64,000 nucleotides of DNA from Pseudomonas kuykendallii (GTDB lineage Bacteria; Pseudomonadota; Gammaproteobacteria; Pseudomonadales; Pseudomonadaceae). The notes below the pieces were generated by a model, which ran no database searches, was not told the origin of the DNA, and saw only the letters and a list, made by a program, of their open reading frames with translations. The position numbers and the translations under genes were made by a program. The first letter of the stretch is position 1; the number at the start of each line of letters is the position of its first letter. Location: the NCBI RefSeq assembly GCF_900106975.1, contig NZ_FNNU01000002.1, forward strand, positions 682,001 to 746,000, written 5' to 3'. Below are positions 10,515 to 24,827 of the stretch, in pieces.

Positions 10515-10551
10515 GAAGTGGTACGAAGTGGCACGAAGTGGGTTATTTGGG
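10515..10551 (+). promoter_or_regulatory. Probable MraZ operator (10-bp-phased direct repeats)
   Basis: GAAGTGG occurs at 10515, 10525 and 10535, exactly 10 bp apart, followed in phase by TTTGGG (10546-10551). MraZ of other bacteria binds arrays of short G-rich repeats with about one helical turn spacing in front of its own gene, and represses it. Here the array covers the expected transcription start. Assignment is by pattern and position. Confidence 0.7.
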
Positions 10552-10583
10552 CACGGAAAGCTAATTATTGGGGAAGCGCAACC

Positions 10584-11039
10584 TTGTTCCGCGGAGCTAA
10601 CGCCATCAGTCTCGACGCCAAAGGGCGACTCGCGATGCCGAGCCGGTATCGTGACGAGCTCGTTTCGCGTTGCTCTGGCCAGCTCATCGTGACCATCGAC
10701 GCCGTCGACCCCTGCCTCTGTGTCTACCCCCTTCCCGAATGGGAACTGATCGAAACCAAGCTGCGTGAACTGCCCTCCCTGCGTGAAGAGAACCGTCGCC
10801 TGCAGCGCCTGCTGATCGGTAACGCGGTGGATCTCGAGCTCGATGGCAGCGGTCGCTTCCTGGTTCCGCCGCGACTGCGCGAGTACGCCAAGCTGGACAA
10901 GCGCGCGATGCTGGTGGGTCAGCTGAACAAATTCCAGCTGTGGGATGAGGACGCCTGGAACGCGGTTTCCGACGCCGATCTCGCCGCTCTCAAACAACCC
11001 GGCGCGCTGCCGGACGAACTGCGTGACCTGATCCTGTGA
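10584..11039 (+). CDS. mraZ: Transcriptional regulator MraZ
   Basis: MraZ has two SpoVT/AbrB-like DNA-binding halves ([17 protein letters not shown] near the N-terminus and [17 protein letters not shown] in the second half), each with the conserved DxxGR..P.R pattern. It forms a ring-shaped oligomer that represses the dcw cluster. Starting at TTG 10584 gives 151 residues beginning [14 protein letters not shown] after the initiator, the family length; GGGGA lies 9 nt upstream. The longer frame from ATG 10518 would begin inside the probable operator and adds 22 residues with no family match. It is the first gene of the cluster and its stop overlaps the rsmH start. Confidence 0.93.
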   Translation: MFRGANAISLDAKGRLAMPSRYRDELVSRCSGQLIVTIDAVDPCLCVYPLPEWELIETKLRELPSLREENRRLQRLLIGNAVDLELDGSGRFLVPPRLREYAKLDKRAMLVGQLNKFQLWDEDAWNAVSDADLAALKQPGALPDELRDLIL

Positions 11040-11982
11040 GCCCGATGACCAGCGACTTCCGCCACATCACCGTTCTGCTGCACGAGGCCGTCGACAGCCT
11101 CGATGTCCGCGTGGGTGGCTGCTATATCGATGGCACCTTCGGGCGTGGCGGACACAGCCGGCTGATCCTGGAAAAACTCGACTCGAGCGGGCGTCTACTG
11201 GGCTTCGACAAGGACCCACTGGCGATCGCCACGGGACAAACGCTAGCGGCCGAAGACGGCCGCTTCGTCGTTGTACAACGCAGCTTTGCCGAAATGGTCG
11301 ATGAGGTCCGGGCTCGCGGGCTGGACGGCAAGGTCGCCGGCATCCTGCTGGACCTCGGGGTTTCCTCGCCACAACTGGACGACCCGGAGCGTGGTTTCAG
11401 CTTTCTGAACGACGGTCCGCTGGACATGCGCATGGACCCGAGCCGTGGCATCAGTGCGGCCCAGTTCATCGCCACCGCCAGCGACGAAGAAATCGCCCGC
11501 GTGTTCAAGGACTACGGCGAGGAGCGCTTCGCCAAGCGCATGGCGCGCGCCGTCGTGCAGCGTCGCGAACAGACGCCGTTCACCCGTACCGGGGACCTCG
11601 CTGCCGTGCTGACCGAGGCCAATCCGGCCTGGGAAAAGGGCAAGAACCCGGCGACCCGTGCCTTCCAGGGCCTGCGCATCCATATCAACAACGAGCTCGG
11701 CGATCTCGAGCGCGGCCTCGACGCAGCGCTGGAAGCCCTCGAAGTCGGCGGCAAGCTGGTGGTGATCAGCTTCCATTCGCTCGAGGACCGCATCGTCAAG
11801 CAGTTCATGCGCAAGCACGCCAAGGGCGAAGCGGACAAGCTACCGCGCGACCTGCCGATCATTCCAAAGGCCTTCGAGCCGCGCCTGAAACTGCTCGGCA
11901 AGCCGCAGTACGCTTCCGACGCCGAGACCAAGGCCAACCCGCGCTCGCGCAGCGCGGTGATGCGCGTCGCGGAGAAACTGCG

Positions 11983-11986
<4 letters not shown>
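11036..11986 (+). CDS. rsmH: 16S rRNA (cytosine1402-N4)-methyltransferase
   Basis: SAM-dependent methyltransferase that methylates N4 of C1402 in 16S rRNA, the same nucleotide modified by RsmI upstream. The motif [19 protein letters not shown] lies near the N-terminus and the [13 protein letters not shown] segment in the C-terminal half; an inserted helical domain lies between ([16 protein letters not shown]). I give the GTG at 11036, which overlaps the mraZ stop (GTGA) and yields 316 residues; ATG at 11045 would yield 313, the E. coli length, and is equally possible. The stop overlaps the ftsL ATG. Confidence 0.95.
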
Positions 11987-14008
<2,022 letters not shown>

Positions 14009-14009
<1 letters not shown>

Positions 14010-15472
14010 TGACCATGCCCCTGAACAAGTTGCTGCCCGAAAGCGGCCACCCCGCGATGATCCGCGAACTGACCCTGGACAGCCGCACCGTGCGTGCCGG
14101 CGACCTTTTCCTCGCCGTGCCCGGCCTGAGCCAGGACGGTCGCATCCATATCGCCGATGCCATCGCCCGTGGCGCTGCCGCCGTCGCCTATGAAAGCGAA
14201 GGCGCGCCGGCACTGCCCGAGGGCGATGCGGTGCTGTTGCCGGTGAAGAACCTTTCCGCACAGCTCTCGGCCATCGCCGGGCGTTTCTACGGCGAGCCGA
14301 GCCGCGCGATGCGCCTGATCGGTGTCACCGGAACCAACGGCAAGACCAGCGTCAGCCAGTTGATCGCCCAGGCGCTGGATCGTCTCGGCGAGCGTTGCGG
14401 CATTGTCGGGACCCTCGGCAACGGGTTCCACCACGCCCTGGAAAGCGGCCGTCACACCACGCCCGATCCGGTTTCGGTGCAGGCCACCCTGGCCAACCTG
14501 AAGCAGGCCGGCGCCCGCGCCGTGGCGATGGAAGTGTCCTCGCACGGGCTGGACCAGGGGCGCGTGGCCGCGCTGGCCTTCGACATCGCGGTGTTCACCA
14601 ACCTGTCCCGCGATCACCTCGACTACCACGGCACCATGCAGGCCTACGGCGCCGCCAAGGCGCGCCTGTTCGCCTGGCCGGGTTTGCGCTGCCGGGTGCT
14701 GAACCAGGACGACGCCTTCGGCCGCGAGCTGGCCGCACAACGTAGCGATTCGCGCCTGATCGGCTATAGCCTGGACGATGCGTCCGCCTACCTTTATTGC
14801 CGCCAGGCGCGCTTCAGCGACGAAGGCGTGCGCGCCGAGCTGGTGACGCCGTACGGCGAAGGCCTGCTGCGCAGTTCGCTGCTTGGCCGCTTCAACCTGA
14901 GCAACCTGCTCGCGGTGGTCGGCGCGCTGCTGGGCATGGACTACCCGCTGGATGAAATCCTCGCGGTGATGCCGCAGCTGCAGGGTCCGGTAGGGCGCAT
15001 GCAGCGCCTGGGTGGCGGCTCGCAGCCGCTGCTGGTGGTGGATTACGCGCACACGCCGGATGCGCTGGAAAAGGTGCTCGAAGCGCTGCGCCCGCATGTG
15101 CAGGGCGAACTGCTCTGCCTGTTCGGCTGCGGTGGCGATCGTGACCGCGGCAAGCGCCCGCTGATGGCGTCGATCGCCGAGCGGCTGGCCGATCGCGTGG
15201 TGGTCACCGACGACAACCCGCGTAACGAGAGCCCGGCGGCGATCCTCGACGACATCCGCGCCGGTTTCAGCGCGCCGGATGACGCCGAATTCGTCGAAGG
15301 CCGCGGCGCCGCCATCGCTCGTCTGGTCGCGAGCGCCAAGCCGGGCGACGTGGTGCTGCTGGCCGGCAAGGGCCATGAGGATTACCAGGAGATCGCCGGC
15401 GTGCGCCAGCCGTTCTCCGACTTGCAGGAAGCCGCCGCTGCGCTGGCCGCCTGGGAGCAGAACCATGCTTAA
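14009..15472 (+). CDS. murE: UDP-MurNAc-L-Ala-D-Glu:meso-diaminopimelate ligase
   Basis: Adds meso-diaminopimelate as the third stem residue of the cell wall precursor. The 487-residue protein has the ATP-binding GTNGKTS loop (108-114), the substrate-lysine region EVSSHGLDQGRV, and the DNPR motif (VVTDDNPRNES) that marks diaminopimelate rather than lysine specificity. ATG at 14009 overlaps the ftsI stop; ATG at 14015 is an alternative two codons later. The gene overlaps murF by 8 nt. dapC, dapD and dapE, which make its substrate, lie elsewhere in this window. Confidence 0.97.
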
Positions 15473-16826
15473 GCCTCTTTTCCTGAGCGAAGTCGCCGCT
15501 GCGCTGAACGCCCGCCTTATCGGCGCCGACGTCAGTTTCGCCGCCGTCAGCAGTGACAGCCGCGCGATCCAGCCGGGGCAACTGTTCATCGCCCTGGTCG
15601 GACCGAATTTCGACGGCCACGATTACCTCGCCGAAGTCGCCGCCAAAGGCGCGGTCGCCGCCCTCGTGCAGCGCGAAGTGGCCGACGTGCCGCTGCCGCA
15701 ACTGCTGGTGGCGGATACCCGGCTGGCGCTCGGTCGCCTCGGTGCGCTCAACCGCGATGCCTTCGGCGGCCAGGTCGCGGCAGTCACCGGTTCCAGCGGC
15801 AAGACCAGCGTAAAGGAGCTGCTCGCCGCGATCCTTCGCGTGCAGGGGCCGACCCTGGCCACCCGCGGCAACCTGAACAACGATCTCGGCGCGCCGCTGA
15901 CGCTGCTCGAGCTGGGCGCGGAACACCAGGCGGCAGTGATCGAACTCGGCGCCTCGCGGCTGGGCGAAATCGCCTACACCGTCGGCCTGACCCGGCCGCA
16001 CGTGGCGATCATCAACAATGCCGGGCTGGCCCATGTCGGCGAGTTCGGCGGTCCGGACAAGATCGTCGAAGCCAAGGGCGAGATCCTCGAAGGTCTGCCG
16101 GCGGACGGCATCGCCGTGCTCAACCGCGACGACAAGGCGTTCGCCATCTGGACGACGCGCGCCGCCGGACGCCGCGTCATCAGCTTCGCGCTGAACGACG
16201 CCGGCGCCGACTTCCATGCCGACGCGCTGTCGCGCGATGTGCGCGGTTGCCCGGCTTTCACGCTGCGCGGGCCGGCTGGCTCCGCGCGCGTCCAGCTCAA
16301 CCTGCTCGGCCTGCATAACGTCGCCAACGCCCTGGCCGCCGCCGCCGCCGCGCACGCGCTCGGGGTTCCGCTGGCGTCGATCGTCGCCGGTCTGCAGAGC
16401 GTGCAGCCGGTCAAGGGACGCGCGGTGGCGCAGTTGGCACCGAACGGCGTGCGCGTGATCGACGACACCTACAACGCCAACCCGGCGTCGATGTTCGCCG
16501 CCATCGACATCCTCGCCGGTTTCGACGGGCGCAAGGTGCTGGCCCTGGGCGACATCGGCGAACTCGGCCGGTGGGCCGAGCAGGGCCACCGCGATGTCGG
16601 CGCCTATGCCGTCGGCAAGGTCGACGCACTCTATGCGGTCGGTCCGAACATGGCCCACGCGGTCGCCGCGTTCGGCGCCGCGGGCCGGCATTTTCCCGAT
16701 CAGGCCAGCCTGATCGAAGCGATCCGCGCCGAGCAGGCCGCGGAAACCACCATTCTCATCAAGGGTTCGCGTAGCGCGGCGATGGAAAACGTCGTCCAGG
16801 CCCTGTGCGCAACGGAGGCACACTGA
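15465..16826 (+). CDS. murF: UDP-MurNAc-tripeptide:D-Ala-D-Ala ligase
   Basis: Completes the cytoplasmic pentapeptide by adding the D-Ala-D-Ala made by DdlB. It has 453 residues, with the Mur ligase P-loop GSSGKTS (109-115), [15 protein letters not shown], the central [13 protein letters not shown] segment and [11 protein letters not shown] in the C-terminal domain. ATG at 15465 begins the [14 protein letters not shown] sequence expected of the family and overlaps the end of murE by 8 nt (ATGCTTAA). The frame open from 15279 is out of family before this point. Confidence 0.96.
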   Translation: MLKPLFLSEVAAALNARLIGADVSFAAVSSDSRAIQPGQLFIALVGPNFDGHDYLAEVAAKGAVAALVQREVADVPLPQLLVADTRLALGRLGALNRDAFGGQVAAVTGSSGKTSVKELLAAILRVQGPTLATRGNLNNDLGAPLTLLELGAEHQAAVIELGASRLGEIAYTVGLTRPHVAIINNAGLAHVGEFGGPDKIVEAKGEILEGLPADGIAVLNRDDKAFAIWTTRAAGRRVISFALNDAGADFHADALSRDVRGCPAFTLRGPAGSARVQLNLLGLHNVANALAAAAAAHALGVPLASIVAGLQSVQPVKGRAVAQLAPNGVRVIDDTYNANPASMFAAIDILAGFDGRKVLALGDIGELGRWAEQGHRDVGAYAVGKVDALYAVGPNMAHAVAAFGAAGRHFPDQASLIEAIRAEQAAETTILIKGSRSAAMENVVQALCATEAH

Positions 16827-16828
16827 TC

Positions 16829-17911
16829 ATGCTGCTGCTGCTGGCGGAGTACCTGCAACAGTTCTACAAGGGATTCGCGGTATTCCAGTATCTGACCCTG
16901 CGCGGCATCCTGGGGGTGCTCACCGCGCTGTCGCTGGCGCTGTGCCTGGGCCCGTGGATGATCCGCACCCTGCAACTGCGCCAGATCGGCCAGGCGGTGC
17001 GCAACGATGGACCGCAGTCGCACCTGTCGAAGAAGGGCACGCCGACCATGGGCGGTGCGCTGATCCTCTCGGCTATCACCATCAGCACGCTGCTCTGGGC
17101 CGACCTGTCGAACCGCTACGTGTGGACCGTGCTGCTGGTGACGCTGGCGTTCGGCGCCATCGGCTGGGTCGACGACTACCGCAAGGTGATCGAGAAGAAC
17201 TCGCGCGGACTGCCGAGCCGCTGGAAGTACTTCTGGCAGTCGGTGTTCGGCCTGAGCGCGGCGATCTTCCTGTTCCTCACCGCCAAGGCCCCCGTGGAGA
17301 CCACGCTGATCCTGCCGATGGTGAAGAGCGTCGGCATTCCGCTGGGCGCCGGTTTCGTCGTGCTGACCTATTTCGTCATCGTCGGCTCGAGCAACGCGGT
17401 CAACCTCACCGACGGCCTCGACGGCCTGGCGATCATGCCAACCGTGATGGTCGGCGGCGCGCTGGGCATTTTCTGCTACCTGTCGGGCAACACGAACTTT
17501 TCCGAGTACCTGCTGATTCCCTACGTCGCTGGCGCCGGTGAGCTGATCATCTTCTGCGGCGCGCTGATCGGCGCCGGCCTTGGTTTCCTCTGGTTCAACA
17601 CCTACCCGGCGCAGGTCTTCATGGGTGACGTCGGCGCGCTGGCGCTGGGCGCCGCGCTCGGCACCATCGCCGTGATCGTCCGCCAGGAAGTGGTGCTGTT
17701 CATCATGGGCGGCGTGTTCGTCATGGAAACCCTGTCGGTGATCATCCAGGTCGCCTCCTTCAAATTGACCGGCAAGCGCGTGTTCCGCATGGCGCCCATC
17801 CACCACCACTTCGAACTCAAGGGCTGGCCCGAACCGCGCGTGATCGTGCGCTTCTGGATCATCACCGTGATCCTGGTGCTGGTTGGCCTCGCCACCCTGA
17901 AGCTGCGTTGA
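16829..17911 (+). CDS. mraY: Phospho-MurNAc-pentapeptide transferase (lipid I synthase)
   Basis: Polytopic membrane enzyme of 360 residues that attaches phospho-MurNAc-pentapeptide to undecaprenyl phosphate. About ten hydrophobic helices are visible. Conserved catalytic segments are [16 protein letters not shown] (Asp pair), [15 protein letters not shown] and [11 protein letters not shown], with the HHHFE motif near the end ([14 protein letters not shown]). The ATG at 16829 (MLLLLAEYL) has CGGAGG 10 nt upstream; the frame open from 16805 lies in murF. The carrier lipid depends on UppS, encoded at 54 kb. Confidence 0.97.
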   Translation: MLLLLAEYLQQFYKGFAVFQYLTLRGILGVLTALSLALCLGPWMIRTLQLRQIGQAVRNDGPQSHLSKKGTPTMGGALILSAITISTLLWADLSNRYVWTVLLVTLAFGAIGWVDDYRKVIEKNSRGLPSRWKYFWQSVFGLSAAIFLFLTAKAPVETTLILPMVKSVGIPLGAGFVVLTYFVIVGSSNAVNLTDGLDGLAIMPTVMVGGALGIFCYLSGNTNFSEYLLIPYVAGAGELIIFCGALIGAGLGFLWFNTYPAQVFMGDVGALALGAALGTIAVIVRQEVVLFIMGGVFVMETLSVIIQVASFKLTGKRVFRMAPIHHHFELKGWPEPRVIVRFWIITVILVLVGLATLKLR

Positions 17912-17925
17912 GGAACGAGATACCG

Positions 17926-19275
17926 ATGAGCCTGATCGCTTCCGACCAATTCCGCATCGTCGTCGGCCTCGGCAAGAGCGGCATGTCCCTGGTGCGCTTC
18001 CTCGCGCGCCAGGGGGTGCCCTTCGCCGTCGCCGACACGCGCGCGAATCCGCCGGAGCTGGCGACCCTGCAGGCGGAGTATCCGCAGGTTCAAGTGCGCT
18101 GCGGCGAGCTCGACGTGGACTTCCTCTGCCGCGCCCAGGAGCTTTACGTGAGCCCCGGCCTGGCGCTCGCCACTCCGGCGCTGCAGGCGGCGAAGGCGCG
18201 TGGCGTGTCGCTGTCCGGCGATATCCAGCTGTTCGCCCGGCACGCCAAGGCGCCGATCGTGGCGATCACCGGCTCGAACGCCAAGAGCACCGTGACTACC
18301 CTGGTCGGCGAGATGGCCGTGGCGGCCGGCAAGCGCGTCGCCGTCGGCGGCAACCTCGGCCAGCCGGCGCTGGACCTGCTCGACGATGCGGTCGAGCTGT
18401 ACGTCATCGAGTTGTCCAGCTTCCAGCTGGAAACCACCGAACAACTGAATGCCGAAGTGGCCACCTGCCTCAACGTCAGCGAAGACCACATGGACCGCTA
18501 CAGCGGGCTGCCGGCCTATCACCTGGCCAAGCACCGGATCTTCCGCGGCGCACGCCAGGTGGTGGTGAACCGCGACGACGCGCTGTCGCGCCCGCTGGTG
18601 GCGGACGACCTGCCGCGCCTGACCTTCGGCCTGGGCAAACCGGACATCCGCGGTTTCGGCCTGATCGAGCATGACGGCGAGAAGTGGCTGGCGTTCCAGT
18701 TCGAGCCCCTGCTGCCGGCCAGCGCCCTGAAGATCCGCGGCGCGCACAACCAGTCCAACGCGCTGGCGGCCCTGGCCCTCGGTCATGCTGTCGGGCTGCC
18801 GATGGAAAGCATGCTCGCGGCGCTGAAAGCCTTCGGCGGTCTGGCGCATCGCTGCCAGTGGGTCGGCGAGCGTGCCGCGGTGAATTACTACGACGATTCC
18901 AAGGCGACCAACGTCGGCGCCGCGCTGGCGGCCATCGAAGGCCTGGGCGCGGACATCGACGGCAAGCTGGTGCTGATCGCCGGCGGCGACGGCAAGGGTG
19001 CCGATTTCTCCGCGCTGCGAGCGCCGGTGCAACGTTTCTGCCGCGCGGTAGTGCTGCTCGGTCGCGACGCCGAACGCCTCGGCGCCGCGCTGGGCGAAGG
19101 TGTGCCGCAGGTACGCGTGGCGAGCCTCGACGAGGCGGTGCGGCGCAGCGCCGAACTGGCTCTGCCGGGTGATGCCGTGCTGCTGTCCCCGGCCTGCGCC
19201 AGCCTCGACATGTTCAAGAATTTCGAAGAGCGCGGACGCCTGTTCGCCCAGGCCGTGGGAGGGCTGAGCCAATGA
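17926..19275 (+). CDS. murD: UDP-MurNAc-L-Ala:D-glutamate ligase
   Basis: Adds D-glutamate to UDP-MurNAc-L-Ala. It has 449 residues, with a Rossmann-like N-terminal domain (IVVGLGKSGMSLVRFL), the ATP loop GSNAKST (116-122), NVSEDHMDRY, and a C-terminal domain with YYDDSKATN and LLSPACASLDMFKNF. ATG at 17926 is preceded by AGGAACGAG at suitable spacing; the frame from 17908 adds six residues without support. The stop overlaps the ftsW start by 4 nt. Confidence 0.97.
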   Translation: MSLIASDQFRIVVGLGKSGMSLVRFLARQGVPFAVADTRANPPELATLQAEYPQVQVRCGELDVDFLCRAQELYVSPGLALATPALQAAKARGVSLSGDIQLFARHAKAPIVAITGSNAKSTVTTLVGEMAVAAGKRVAVGGNLGQPALDLLDDAVELYVIELSSFQLETTEQLNAEVATCLNVSEDHMDRYSGLPAYHLAKHRIFRGARQVVVNRDDALSRPLVADDLPRLTFGLGKPDIRGFGLIEHDGEKWLAFQFEPLLPASALKIRGAHNQSNALAALALGHAVGLPMESMLAALKAFGGLAHRCQWVGERAAVNYYDDSKATNVGAALAAIEGLGADIDGKLVLIAGGDGKGADFSALRAPVQRFCRAVVLLGRDAERLGAALGEGVPQVRVASLDEAVRRSAELALPGDAVLLSPACASLDMFKNFEERGRLFAQAVGGLSQ

Positions 19276-20498
19276 GCCAGGCACTCTTCGGCTTCCTTCG
19301 CCCGTACCCGTCGCCGCTGGCCGGCCGCCGCGGCATGGACATGGATTTCCCGCTGCTCGCCGGTTGCCTGGCGCTGCTCGGCCTCGGCCTGGTGATGATC
19401 ACCTCGGCGTCCTCGGAAGTCGCCGCGGCGTCCTCCGGCAACCCGCTCTATCACATGATCCGCCACCTGGTTTACCTCGGCATCGGCTTCGTCGCCTGCG
19501 CGGTGGTGATGATGATTCCGCTGGCCACCTGGCAGCGCCTCGGCGGCATGCTGCTGATCGGCGCCATCGCGCTGCTGGTGATGGTGCTGATTCCCGGCAT
19601 CGGCCGCGAAGTGAACGGCTCGATGCGCTGGATCGGCTTCGGCATGTTCAACGTGCAGCCCTCGGAAATCGCCAAGATGTTCGTGGTGATCTACCTCGCC
19701 GGCTATCTGGTGCGGCGCCAGGAAGAGGTTCGCGAGAGCTGGATGGGCTTCTTCAAGCCGTTCATCGTGCTGTTGCCGATGGCCGGCCTGCTGCTGCTGG
19801 AACCCGACTTCGGCGCCACCGTGGTGATGATGGGCGCGGCGGCCGGGATGCTCTTCCTCGGCGGCGTCGGGTTGTTCCGCTTCGGCCTGATGGTCGCTCT
19901 GGCGGTGGGCGCGGTGTTCGTCCTGGTGCAGGCGCAGCCTTACCGGATGGCGCGACTGGTCACCTTCACCGACCCCTGGGCCGACCAGTTCGGCTCCGGC
20001 TACCAGCTGACCCAGGCGCTGATCGCCTTCGGCCGCGGCGAGTGGTTCGGTGTCGGCCTGGGCAACAGCATCCAGAAGCAGTTCTACCTTCCCGAAGCGC
20101 ACACCGACTTCGTCTTCTCGGTGCTCGCCGAGGAACTCGGCCTGGTCGGCGCGCTGGCGACCGTCGCGCTGTTCTGCTTCGTCAGCGCCCGTGCGCTTTA
20201 CATCGGCCTGTGGGCGGAGAAGGCCAAGCAGTTCTTCGCCGCCTATGTCGCCTACGGCCTGGCGTTCCTCTGGATCGGTCAGTTCCTGATCAACATCGGG
20301 GTGAACGTCGGCCTGCTGCCGACCAAGGGCCTGACCCTGCCGTTCCTCAGCTATGGCGGCAGCTCGCTGGTGATCTGCTGCGTCAGCCTCGGCCTGCTGC
20401 TGCGTATCGAGTGGGAGCGGCGCAGCCTGCTCGGCAGCGAGGAAACGGAATTTTCCGAAGCGGATTTCGCCGAGGAGGAGCCACTGCATGGCCGCTAA
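19272..20498 (+). CDS. ftsW: Septal peptidoglycan glycosyltransferase FtsW (SEDS family)
   Basis: SEDS-family membrane protein of 408 residues with about ten helices. It polymerises glycan strands at the septum together with FtsI. Recognisable family segments are VMITSASSEVA, the periplasmic RWIGFGMFNVQPSEIAK, LLLLEPDFGATVV (with the catalytic-loop Asp of the family), GLGNSIQKQFYLPEAHTDF and LPFLSYGGSSLV. The C-terminal tail is acidic (EETEFSEADFAEEE). It overlaps murD by 4 nt and murG by 11 nt. Confidence 0.96.
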   Translation: MSQALFGFLRPYPSPLAGRRGMDMDFPLLAGCLALLGLGLVMITSASSEVAAASSGNPLYHMIRHLVYLGIGFVACAVVMMIPLATWQRLGGMLLIGAIALLVMVLIPGIGREVNGSMRWIGFGMFNVQPSEIAKMFVVIYLAGYLVRRQEEVRESWMGFFKPFIVLLPMAGLLLLEPDFGATVVMMGAAAGMLFLGGVGLFRFGLMVALAVGAVFVLVQAQPYRMARLVTFTDPWADQFGSGYQLTQALIAFGRGEWFGVGLGNSIQKQFYLPEAHTDFVFSVLAEELGLVGALATVALFCFVSARALYIGLWAEKAKQFFAAYVAYGLAFLWIGQFLINIGVNVGLLPTKGLTLPFLSYGGSSLVICCVSLGLLLRIEWERRSLLGSEETEFSEADFAEEEPLHGR

Positions 20499-21550
20499 CG
20501 TACTGATCATGGCTGGTGGCACCGGCGGACACGTATTCCCCGCGCTGGCCTGCGCCCGCGAATTCCAGGCGCGCGGCTACGCCGTGCACTGGCTCGGCAC
20601 GCCCAACGGCATCGAGAACGAACTGGTGCCACAGGCCGGCTTGCCGCTGCACCTGATCCAGGTCAGCGGCCTGCGCGGCAAGGGGTTCGCCTCGCTGCTC
20701 AAGGCCCCGCTGCAAGTGCTGCGCGCGCTCTGGCAGGCGCGCAAGGTGGTTCGCCAGCTGAACCCAGTGTGCGTGCTCGGCCTTGGCGGCTACGTCACCG
20801 GCCCCGGCGGCGTCGCTGCGCGGCTGGCCGGTTCGCCGCTGATCGTCCATGAGCAGAATGCCGTGGCCGGAACCGCCAACCGCCTGCTGGCGCCGATTGC
20901 CGCGCGTATCTGCGAAGCCTTTCCGGACACCTTCGGTGCCTCCGCCAAACGCCGTACCACCGGCAATCCGGTGCGCGAGGAGTTGTTCCTGGAGACCCCG
21001 CGCGATGCGCTGGCCGGCCGCAAGCCGCGCCTGCTGGTGCTCGGTGGCAGTCTCGGCGCAGAGCCGCTGAACAAGCTGCTACCCGAGGCGCTGGGTTCGG
21101 TCGCCGCCGAACTGCGTCCGGAAGTCTTCCATCAGGCGGGCAAGCGGCATGCCGAGGTCACCACCGAGCGCTATCGCGCGGTCGGTGTCGACGCGCAGGT
21201 CGCACCGTTCATCGCCGACATGGCTCGCGCCTACGCCTGGGCCGACCTGGTGATCTGCCGTGCCGGTGCGCTGACCGTCAGCGAGCTGGCCGCCGCCGGG
21301 CTTCCGGCGTTCCTGATCCCGCTGCCGCACGCGATCGACGACCACCAGAGCCGCAATGCCGACTATCTGGCGAGGGAGGGCGCTGCCGTCCTTTTGCCGC
21401 AAGCTACGACCGACGCGGCGAAGCTCGCCGCGCAGCTGACCGAGGTTTTGATGCAACCCGAGAAACTCGAGGCGATGGGCGCGATCGCCCGGCGCCTGGC
21501 CAAACCCGATGCCACCCGTGCCGTGGTGGATATCTGCCTGGAGGTGGCCC

Positions 21551-21558
<8 letters not shown>
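20488..21558 (+). CDS. murG: Lipid II synthase (GlcNAc transferase) MurG
   Basis: Peripheral membrane glycosyltransferase (GT28, 356 residues) that adds GlcNAc to lipid I. The N-terminal glycine-rich loop [14 protein letters not shown] and the acceptor-side [11 protein letters not shown] and [12 protein letters not shown] segments are present. The UDP-GlcNAc side shows [13 protein letters not shown] and [18 protein letters not shown]. It overlaps ftsW by 11 nt and murC by 8 nt, as is typical of this tightly packed cluster. Confidence 0.97.
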
Positions 21559-23928
<2,370 letters not shown>

Positions 23929-23929
23929 C

Positions 23930-24811
23930 ATGCACGGCGTCCTGCTGCGTCATCCCCATCAGCCCATCGGTCGCGCGCCTCTGCGCGGCAAGGCGCCGCC
24001 GCGTGGCGCCAGCCGCATGGTGGCCAAGCAGCCGCTGTCCGAGCGTTTGCCGAAGCCGAACTTCAGCCTGGTCAAGCGCCTCGGCTGGCCGTTGCTGCTG
24101 ATCGGCCTGGGCTTCGGTGCCTACGAGCTGTCGCAGAAACTGCTGCCTTACGCCGACCGGCCGATCGCCAAGATCAGCGTCGAAGGGGACCTCAGCTACA
24201 TCAGCCAGCAGGCCGTGCAACAGCGCATCGCGCCGTTCATTTCGGCGAGCTTCTTCACCGTCGACCTCGCCGGTATGCGCGGCGAACTGGAGCGCATGCC
24301 CTGGATCGCCCACGCCGAAGTGCGCCGCGTCTGGCCGGATCAGGTGCTGGTGCGCCTGGACGAGCAACTGCCGATCGCCCGCTGGGGCGAGGGCGCCTTG
24401 CTGAACAACGCCGGTGAGGCCTTCGAGCCACGCGAGCTGGCCAACTACGAACACCTGCCGCAGCTGTCCGGGCCGCAGCGCGCCCAGCAGCAGGTCATGC
24501 AGCAGTACCAGGTGATCAGCCAGCTGCTGCGTCCGCTGGGCTTCTCGGTGCAGCGCCTGGAACTGCGCGAGCGCGGCAGCTGGTTCGTCTCCATGGCCGT
24601 GAACGACGGCGGCGAGCACATCGAGCTGTTCGTGGGCCGCGATAACATGGTTGAAAAAATACGTCGCTTCACCGCCATCTACGAGAAGGCGCTGAAGCCG
24701 GAACTAGCGAACATCAAGAGCATCGACCTGCGTTACTCCAACGGCCTCGCCGTGGCGTGGCGTGAGCCGGCGCCGGACACGGCGGCAGCAGCCAAGCCGG
24801 TCGTGAATTGA
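23930..24811 (+). CDS. ftsQ: Cell division protein FtsQ
   Basis: Bitopic divisome protein of 293 residues: cytoplasmic tail of about 55 residues rich in Arg and Pro, one membrane helix ([18 protein letters not shown]), a POTRA domain ([19 protein letters not shown] onwards) and a beta domain containing [20 protein letters not shown]. It recruits FtsL and FtsB and controls FtsWI. It lies between ddlB and ftsA in the canonical order. Upstream ATGs are not available without entering ddlB. Confidence 0.94.
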   Translation: MHGVLLRHPHQPIGRAPLRGKAPPRGASRMVAKQPLSERLPKPNFSLVKRLGWPLLLIGLGFGAYELSQKLLPYADRPIAKISVEGDLSYISQQAVQQRIAPFISASFFTVDLAGMRGELERMPWIAHAEVRRVWPDQVLVRLDEQLPIARWGEGALLNNAGEAFEPRELANYEHLPQLSGPQRAQQQVMQQYQVISQLLRPLGFSVQRLELRERGSWFVSMAVNDGGEHIELFVGRDNMVEKIRRFTAIYEKALKPELANIKSIDLRYSNGLAVAWREPAPDTAAAAKPVVN

Positions 24812-24827
24812 GGAGAAGACAATAGCC

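Noticed and set aside
10518..10520. ATG as start of mraZ
   Set aside because: It lies inside the phased repeats near the transcription start and adds 22 residues unrelated to MraZ; TTG at 10584 gives the 151-residue family length.
18888..20522. A 544-residue minus-strand frame opposite murD and ftsW
   Set aside because: It is His/Gln/Arg-rich without motifs, and lies opposite two well supported genes.
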